DNA from: Pseudomonas kielensis
Lineage (GTDB): Bacteria > Pseudomonadota > Gammaproteobacteria > Pseudomonadales > Pseudomonadaceae
Reading direction: 5' to 3'
Assembly: GCF_014236655.1 (NCBI RefSeq)
Contig: NZ_JACMYG010000004.1
Location: forward strand, 248,001-312,000
DNA length: 64,000 bases
Of this stretch, positions 58,858-64,000 are shown in pieces. Every line of letters begins with the position of its first letter. Positions within the stretch are counted from its first letter, which is position 1. Both the position numbers and the translations under genes were made by a program. The notes beneath the pieces were generated by a model. The model was not told the origin of the DNA and did not search any database. It saw nothing but the letters and a program-made list of their open reading frames with translations.

Positions 58858-60105
58858 ATGGCCATCGCCGTTCCCCTGAACGAGGGCACCCATCGCACCT
58901 TGAAGCAGCGCCTGGCGCGTGCCGAGCGGGTCAACCGCTGGAAGGCCCAAGCCTTGATTGCGCCGTTGGTGCTGTTTCTGTTGCTGGTGTTTCTGGTGCC
59001 GATTGTGGCGCTGCTCTACAAAAGCGTCGGTAACCCGGAAGTGGTCGGCGGCATGCCGCGCACCGTGGCGGCGATCGCTGCCTGGGATGGCCGAGGCCTG
59101 CCTGCGGACCCGGTGTACAAGGCTGCCAGCGAAGACCTGGCCGAAGCCCGTAAGAATCAAACCTTGGGCGACCTGTCCAAGCGCCTGAACATGGAGTTGG
59201 CCGGCTATCGCAGCCTGCTGACCAAAACCGCCCGCGCGCTGCCGTTCAAGAGCGAGCCGGCGTCTTATAAAGACGCGCTCGAAGCGCTGGACGAACGCTG
59301 GGGCGACCCCGCCTATTGGCAGGCCGTGCGCCGCAATACCAGTAGCCTCACGCCTTACTATCTGTTGGCGGCCGTTGACCACCGCATCGACGATCTGGGT
59401 GAAGTCGCCCCGGCCACCCCCGACCAGGCGATCTACCTCGACATCTTTGCCCGCACCTTCTGGATGGGCCTGGTGATCACGGCCATCTGCCTGGCACTGG
59501 CTTATCCCCTGGCTTACCTGCTGGCCAACTTGCCATCCCGGCAAAGCAACCTGCTGATGATCCTGGTGTTGCTGCCGTTCTGGACCTCGATCCTGGTGCG
59601 GGTGGCGGCGTGGATCGTGTTGCTGCAATCGGGCGGGTTGATCAACAGCGCAATGATGGCCATGGGCATTATCGATAAACCCCTGGAACTGGTGTTCAAC
59701 CGCACCGGGGTGTACATCTCGATGGTGCACATTCTGCTGCCGTTCATGATCCTGCCGATCTACAGCGTGATGAAAGGCATCTCGCCGACCTACATGCGGG
59801 CGGCGATTTCCCTGGGTTGCCATCCGTTCGCCAGCTTCTGGCGGGTGTACTTCCCGCAGACCTATGCCGGTGTCGGTGCCGGGTGCCTGTTGGTGTTCAT
59901 CCTGGCGATTGGTTACTACATCACTCCGGCATTGCTGGGCAGCCCGAACGATCAGATGGTCAGCTACTTCGTCGCCTTCTACACCAACACCAGTATCAAC
60001 TGGGGCATGGCGACGGCGCTCGGCGGGCTGCTGCTGTTGGCGACCATCGTGCTTTATCTGATTTACAGCTGGCTGGTGGGCGCCAGCCGCCTGCGCCTGA
60101 GCTAA
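58858..60105 (+). CDS. ABC transporter permease (PotB/YdcU-like)
   Basis: A 415-residue permease with six or more membrane helices. The first helix (about 38-60, APLVLFLLLVFLVPIVALLY) is followed by a long periplasmic segment of about 140 residues, then the remaining helices from about 205. The EAA cytoplasmic loop is RAAISLGCHPFASFWRVYFP. Long inserts after helix one are usual in this Pseudomonas subfamily. The ATG is preceded by CGGAG. Confidence 0.94.
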   Translation: MAIAVPLNEGTHRTLKQRLARAERVNRWKAQALIAPLVLFLLLVFLVPIVALLYKSVGNPEVVGGMPRTVAAIAAWDGRGLPADPVYKAASEDLAEARKNQTLGDLSKRLNMELAGYRSLLTKTARALPFKSEPASYKDALEALDERWGDPAYWQAVRRNTSSLTPYYLLAAVDHRIDDLGEVAPATPDQAIYLDIFARTFWMGLVITAICLALAYPLAYLLANLPSRQSNLLMILVLLPFWTSILVRVAAWIVLLQSGGLINSAMMAMGIIDKPLELVFNRTGVYISMVHILLPFMILPIYSVMKGISPTYMRAAISLGCHPFASFWRVYFPQTYAGVGAGCLLVFILAIGYYITPALLGSPNDQMVSYFVAFYTNTSINWGMATALGGLLLLATIVLYLIYSWLVGASRLRLS

Positions 60106-60118
60106 GGGGAGTATCGAA

Positions 60119-60943
60119 ATGCTGAGTCCTTATATGTCCCCCGTTGAGCGGGTGTGGTTCTACAGCTTGCGGATTCTCTGCGGCTTGATTCTGTTGTTCC
60201 TGATCCTGCCGGTGCTGGTGATTATCCCGCTGTCATTCAACTCCGGCAGTTTCCTGGTCTATCCGCTGCAAGGCTTCTCGCTGCACTGGTACCAGGACTT
60301 CTTCGCCTCGGCCGAATGGATGCGCGCACTGAAGAACAGCATCATCGTGGCCCCGGCCGCGACCGTGCTGGCGATGGTCTTCGGGACGCTGGCGGCCATT
60401 GGCCTGACCCGTGGCGACTTCCCGGGCAAGGCGCTGGTGATGGCCCTGGTGATTTCGCCGATGGTGGTGCCCGTGGTCATCATCGGGGTGGCCAGTTACC
60501 TGTTCTTCGCCCCGCTGGGACTGGGTAATAGCTTCTTCTCGCTGATTGTGGTGCACGCGGTACTGGGTGTGCCGTTCGTGATCATCACGGTGTCGGCGAC
60601 CTTGCAAGGCTTCAACCACAACCTGGTGCGTGCCGCGGCCAGCCTCGGCGCCTCGCCCCTGACGGCGTTCCGCCGGGTGACCTTGCCGTTGATCGCCCCT
60701 GGGGTGATTTCCGGTGCGCTGTTCGCCTTTGCGACCTCGTTCGATGAAGTGGTGGTGACCTTGTTCCTCGCCGGCCCCGAGCAAGCGACGTTGCCCCGGC
60801 AGATGTTCAGCGGTATCCGCGAAAACCTCAGCCCGACCATCGCCGCCGCCGCGACGCTGCTGATTGCTTTCTCGGTAATCCTGCTGCTGACCCTGGAGTG
60901 GTTGCGTGGGCGCAGTGAGAAATTGCGTACGGCACAGGTCTGA
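60119..60943 (+). CDS. ABC transporter permease (PotC/YdcV-like)
   Basis: A 274-residue permease with about six membrane helices. The EAA motif is RAAASLGASPLTAFRRVTLP. A signal-anchor-like first helix (about 15-38) is followed by the core permease fold. It lies 13 bp after the first permease with GGGGAG upstream. It completes the ATPase/binding-protein/two-permease operon. A perfect hairpin follows but without a T run. Confidence 0.95.
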   Translation: MLSPYMSPVERVWFYSLRILCGLILLFLILPVLVIIPLSFNSGSFLVYPLQGFSLHWYQDFFASAEWMRALKNSIIVAPAATVLAMVFGTLAAIGLTRGDFPGKALVMALVISPMVVPVVIIGVASYLFFAPLGLGNSFFSLIVVHAVLGVPFVIITVSATLQGFNHNLVRAAASLGASPLTAFRRVTLPLIAPGVISGALFAFATSFDEVVVTLFLAGPEQATLPRQMFSGIRENLSPTIAAAATLLIAFSVILLLTLEWLRGRSEKLRTAQV

Positions 60944-60957
60944 AGCCTGGCATCACC

Positions 60958-60991
60958 CCAGGTGTGAGCGAGCACGCACGCTCACACCTGG
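60958..60991. terminator. stem-loop after the transporter operon
   Basis: CCAGGTGTGAGCG with its perfect complement, 13-bp stem, 8-nt loop, no T run. It may act as a factor-dependent stop or as a message-stabilising stem. Confidence 0.6.
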
Positions 60992-61094
60992 AGCACTGCT
61001 CGGGTTTCTGGCCATTCACTGGCTGAATAACAGACAAAACCCAATCCACAGCTACTATTGTGCCCAGCTCCCCTATCGATAAGAGGCTGCGCAC

Positions 61095-62243
61095 ATGAGT
61101 CTTTGTTCTTTCAAAATCGCTCATAAGCTGCTCACCGGCGCAGGTGCCATCGAGCAACTGGCCGCTGAACTGACCCGCCTGGATGTCGACCACCCGCTGA
61201 TTGTTACCGATGCGGCGTTGCTCAAGTCGGGCACGGTGGAGCTGGCGCTGGCACACCTGGGTGGGCGCACCTACGAGATTTTCGACCGGGTGTTGCCTGA
61301 CCCGGAAATTGCCATCGTCGAGGACTGCATGCGCGTCTACCGCGAGGGCGGGCATGACGGCCTGATCGGCCTGGGCGGCGGCAGTGCCATCGATATTGCC
61401 AAGAGTGTCGCGGCCTATGCCGGTTATCACGGCGCACTCGAGGATTTGTTCGGGGTCGACCAGGTGCCACGCAAGGGGCCGCCGCTGATCGCGATCCCGA
61501 CCACCGCCGGCACCGGCTCGGAAGTCACCAACGTGGCAATCCTCTCCGACAAGCACGCCCAACTGAAAAAAGGCATCGTCAGCGACTACCTGTTGCCCGA
61601 CGTGGCGCTGGTCAGCCCGCAAATGACCCTGACCTGTCCGCGCAGTGTCACCGCCGCCAGTGGGGTGGATGCCCTGGTGCATGCGGTCGAGTCTTACCTG
61701 TCGGTGAACGCTTCGCCGATCACCGACGCCCTGGCCATCGGAGCCATCAAGCTGATCGCCAAGGCGCTGCCCAAGGCCTATGCCAATCCCGCGAACCTGC
61801 AGGCCCGTGAGGACATGGCCACGGCCAGCCTGATGGCCGGTATGGCGTTCGGCAACGCCGGGGTCGGCGCGGTGCATGCCCTGGCCTATCCTCTGGGCGG
61901 GCGCTTCAACATTGCCCATGGCGTGAGCAATGCACTGTTGCTGCCCCATGTGATGGCCTGGAACAAGATGGCGTGCGTGGAGCGTATGCAGGACATTGCC
62001 CAGGCCTTTGGCCTCACGATCACGCACCTGAGCGCCGATGAAGCGGCGGATCATGCCGTCGAGGCGATGGCGCGACTGTGTGCCGCAGTGGAGATCCCCC
62101 AGGGCTTGCGCAGTGTCGGCGTACCGCAGGATGCGATCCCGGCCATGGCGCTGGAGGCCGCGGGAATCGAGCGTTTGATGCGCAATAACCCGCGTCAGTT
62201 GACGGCCCTTGATATCGAGAAGATCTATCGAGCGGCCTACTGA
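61095..62243 (+). CDS. iron-containing (group III) alcohol dehydrogenase
   Basis: A 382-residue NAD-dependent Fe alcohol dehydrogenase. The NAD-binding [11 protein letters not shown] motif is near residue 95. Metal ligands are the Asp and His of [14 protein letters not shown] and the His residues of [19 protein letters not shown]. Length and motifs resemble E. coli YiaY and the methanol/1,3-propanediol group. The in-vivo substrate is unknown. It stands alone with its own promoter region after the transporter hairpin. Confidence 0.94.
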   Translation: MSLCSFKIAHKLLTGAGAIEQLAAELTRLDVDHPLIVTDAALLKSGTVELALAHLGGRTYEIFDRVLPDPEIAIVEDCMRVYREGGHDGLIGLGGGSAIDIAKSVAAYAGYHGALEDLFGVDQVPRKGPPLIAIPTTAGTGSEVTNVAILSDKHAQLKKGIVSDYLLPDVALVSPQMTLTCPRSVTAASGVDALVHAVESYLSVNASPITDALAIGAIKLIAKALPKAYANPANLQAREDMATASLMAGMAFGNAGVGAVHALAYPLGGRFNIAHGVSNALLLPHVMAWNKMACVERMQDIAQAFGLTITHLSADEAADHAVEAMARLCAAVEIPQGLRSVGVPQDAIPAMALEAAGIERLMRNNPRQLTALDIEKIYRAAY

Positions 62244-62323
62244 TCGTTACAGCCACGGTGCGCGCGCCAAAGCATGAGGTATACAATGCGCGCCATCGTG
62301 ATCCTGCTCAAAAAAGGTGCGTC

Positions 62324-62998
62324 ATGCAGCCCTTCGCTATTGCTCCGTCGATTCTCTCCGCCGACTTCGCCCGCCTGGGTGAAGAAGTGGACAACGTTCT
62401 GGCCGCGGGTGCCGACATCGTCCACTTCGATGTCATGGACAATCACTACGTGCCTAACCTGACCATTGGTCCGATGGTCTGCTCGGCACTGCGCAAGTAC
62501 GGCGTTACCGCGCCAATCGACGCACACCTGATGGTGTCGCCGGTCGACCGCATCATCGGTGACTTCATCGAGGCCGGTGCCACCTACATCACGTTCCACC
62601 CGGACGCCACGATTCACGTCGATCGCTCTTTGCAGATGATCCGCGAAGGCGGTTGCAAGGCCGGCCTGGTGTTCAACCCGGCGACTCCGCTGGACGTACT
62701 CAAGTACGTGATGGACAAGGTCGACATGATCCTGCTGATGAGCGTCAACCCGGGTTTCGGCGGCCAGAAGTTCATTCCGGCGACCCTCGACAAGCTGCGT
62801 GAAGCGCGCGCGCTGATTGACGCCTCGGGCCGTGACATCCGCCTGGAAATCGACGGTGGGGTGAACGTCAACAACATCCGCGAAATCGCTGCGGCTGGCG
62901 CTGACACTTTCGTGGCCGGCTCGGCGATCTTCAACGCGCCGAACTACCAGGAAGTGATCGAGAAGATGCGTGCCGAACTGGCGCTGGCTCGTCCATGA
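62324..62998 (+). CDS. rpe: ribulose-phosphate 3-epimerase
   Basis: A 224-residue TIM barrel that interconverts ribulose-5-phosphate and xylulose-5-phosphate. [39 protein letters not shown], and the C-terminal [11 protein letters not shown] phosphate site are all present, with the metal-binding His and Asp residues intact. The start [12 protein letters not shown] is the usual one. Its stop overlaps the gph start (ATGA). Confidence 0.98.
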   Translation: MQPFAIAPSILSADFARLGEEVDNVLAAGADIVHFDVMDNHYVPNLTIGPMVCSALRKYGVTAPIDAHLMVSPVDRIIGDFIEAGATYITFHPDATIHVDRSLQMIREGGCKAGLVFNPATPLDVLKYVMDKVDMILLMSVNPGFGGQKFIPATLDKLREARALIDASGRDIRLEIDGGVNVNNIREIAAAGADTFVAGSAIFNAPNYQEVIEKMRAELALARP

Positions 62999-63813
62999 GC
63001 GGTTTTGAGCAGCTGTTCCCAGGGCAATTGCCGCGGCTGGTGATGTTCGATCTGGATGGCACCCTGATCGATTCGGTGCCGGACCTGGCAGTGGCCGTGG
63101 ATCACATGCTGCTCAAGCTGGGGCGCGCGCCGGCAGGCCTTGGCGCCGTGCGCGAGTGGGTCGGCAACGGTGCTCCGGTGCTGGTGCGCCGCGCGCTGGC
63201 GGGTGATATCGACCACAGTCAGGTCGATGACGTCGAGGCCGAACATGCGCTGGAGATCTTCATGGACGCCTATGCCGACGGCCATGAGTTGACGGTGGTC
63301 TACCCCGGCGTGCGCGACACCCTCAAGTGGTTGCACAAGCAGGGTGTCGAGATGGCGCTGATCACCAACAAGCCGGAGCGCTTTGTCGCGCCCTTGCTGG
63401 ACCAGATGAAGATCGGCCGCTATTTCAAGTGGATCATCGGCGGCGATACCCTGGCGCAGAAAAAGCCTGACCCGGCCGCGCTGTTCTTCGTGATGAAAAT
63501 GGCCAACGTACCGGCGTCGCAGTCGCTGTTCGTCGGCGACTCGCGCAGTGACGTCCTGGCGGCCAAGGCGGCGGGCGTCAAGTGTGTGGCCCTGAGCTAC
63601 GGCTATAACCATGGCCGGCCGATTGCCGAAGAATCGCCCGCGCTGGTGATCGACGATCTGCGCAAGCTAATTCCCGGTTGCCTGGATTCAGCCGCTGGGA
63701 TAACGTTGCCCGACGCTGTTCAATCCCCTCCTGGAAATGCCATCGTGGTGGTTACCCGCAAACTCTGGATGAAAGTCATCAAGGCCCTGGCCCGCTGGCG
63801 TTGGCGCGCCTGA
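62995..63813 (+). CDS. gph: phosphoglycolate phosphatase
   Basis: A 272-residue HAD phosphatase that removes 2-phosphoglycolate formed in DNA repair. HAD motif I is [10 protein letters not shown] (the catalytic Asp pair), motif [10 protein letters not shown], motif III KPDPAAL and motif [12 protein letters not shown]. The C-terminal about 45 residues beyond the core ([18 protein letters not shown] and following) extend past E. coli Gph. The rpe-gph-trpE order is conserved in pseudomonads. Confidence 0.97.
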   Translation: MSGFEQLFPGQLPRLVMFDLDGTLIDSVPDLAVAVDHMLLKLGRAPAGLGAVREWVGNGAPVLVRRALAGDIDHSQVDDVEAEHALEIFMDAYADGHELTVVYPGVRDTLKWLHKQGVEMALITNKPERFVAPLLDQMKIGRYFKWIIGGDTLAQKKPDPAALFFVMKMANVPASQSLFVGDSRSDVLAAKAAGVKCVALSYGYNHGRPIAEESPALVIDDLRKLIPGCLDSAAGITLPDAVQSPPGNAIVVVTRKLWMKVIKALARWRWRA

Positions 63814-63883
63814 CGTGATCCTGGCCGGCTAGCCGGCGCGTTTGCACACCTGACCGTTAGACCCTCATGCCACGAGGCACCTC

Positions 63884-64000
63884 ATGATCCGCGAAGAATT
63901 CCTGCGTTTGGCCGCTGCCGGCTACAACCGCATTCCGCTTGCCTGTGAAACCCTTGCCGACTTCGACACGCCGCTGTCGATCTACCTGAAACTGGCCGAT
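63884..64000 (+). CDS. trpE: anthranilate synthase component I, first 39 codons
   Basis: The window ends 117 bp into this gene. The start [20 protein letters not shown] is typical of Pseudomonas TrpE, which with TrpG makes anthranilate from chorismate. ACGAGG lies about 7 nt before the ATG. The 70 bp upstream contain a GCCGGCTAGCCGGC palindrome (near 63824-63837) but I see no tryptophan-rich leader peptide. Confidence 0.95.
   Translation, partial: MIREEFLRLAAAGYNRIPLACETLADFDTPLSIYLKLAD

Noticed and set aside
63814..63883. Trp attenuator leader before trpE
   Set aside because: The palindrome there lacks a T run and no Trp-codon-rich peptide is present.

Overview
The window looks like a chromosomal segment of a Pseudomonas, most likely of the P. 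fluorescens group. The signs are high GC coding sequence, REP/REPIN repeats of the GGGAGC type, a GacA-RsmY regulatory locus, a complete pqq cluster, the lysine monooxygenase pair davBA, the rpsU-dnaG-rpoD operon next to an rmcA-type c-di-GMP enzyme, and the murein-recycling pair amgK-murU. Gene order agrees with what I remember of the P. putida and P. aeruginosa chromosomes; no database was consulted.

Layout. 1-3.6 kb: tandem acyl-CoA dehydrogenases, the first cut by the window edge. 3.65-3.85 kb: a GacA upstream activating sequence and the small RNA gene rsmY. 3.9-7.3 kb: a LysR regulator, a MOSC protein overlapping a class-III aminotransferase, and a small Pmp3-type membrane protein. 7.3-15.1 kb (minus strand): pqqF-pqqA-pqqB-pqqC-pqqD-pqqE plus an S9 peptidase, with an attenuator-like hairpin after pqqA and a REPIN between pqqB and pqqC. 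15.1-18.2 kb (minus strand): davB-davA with an Lrp-type regulator.

18.3-23.9 kb is the accessory region. It holds an orphan DUF115/sialyltransferase-like gene, a hipBA toxin-antitoxin pair, and a 2.9-kb island bounded by a 48-bp direct repeat. The repeat is the 3' part of a tRNA-Ile(CAU) gene, and the intact tRNA stands at the right boundary. The island carries a GNAT acetyltransferase, a tiny membrane protein, an XRE-like protein, decayed phage-like sequence and an SH3-domain protein, but no visible integrase.

24-39 kb: rmcA, rpoD, dnaG and rpsU (minus strand), then tsaD, plsY, folB-folK, cca, and spoVR-yeaH genes. 39.6-49.5 kb (minus strand): prkA, which heads the stress unit prkA-yeaH-spoVR, and the envelope/housekeeping operon lptD-surA-pdxA-rsmA-apaG-apaH-glpE. 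49.7-52.1 kb: amgK-murU-djlA-like. 52.1-60.9 kb: a DUF3530 protein (minus strand), then a two-component system with a periplasmic binding-domain sensor, directly upstream of a polyamine-type ABC transporter. 61-64 kb: an iron-dependent alcohol dehydrogenase, rpe, gph and the first codons of trpE.

Most of the window is conserved core genome. I did not find a clearly new defence or biosynthetic system. The best candidates for novelty are the tRNA-bounded mini-island with its SH3 protein, the neighbouring hipBA module, and the orphan gene at 18.3-19.1 kb.
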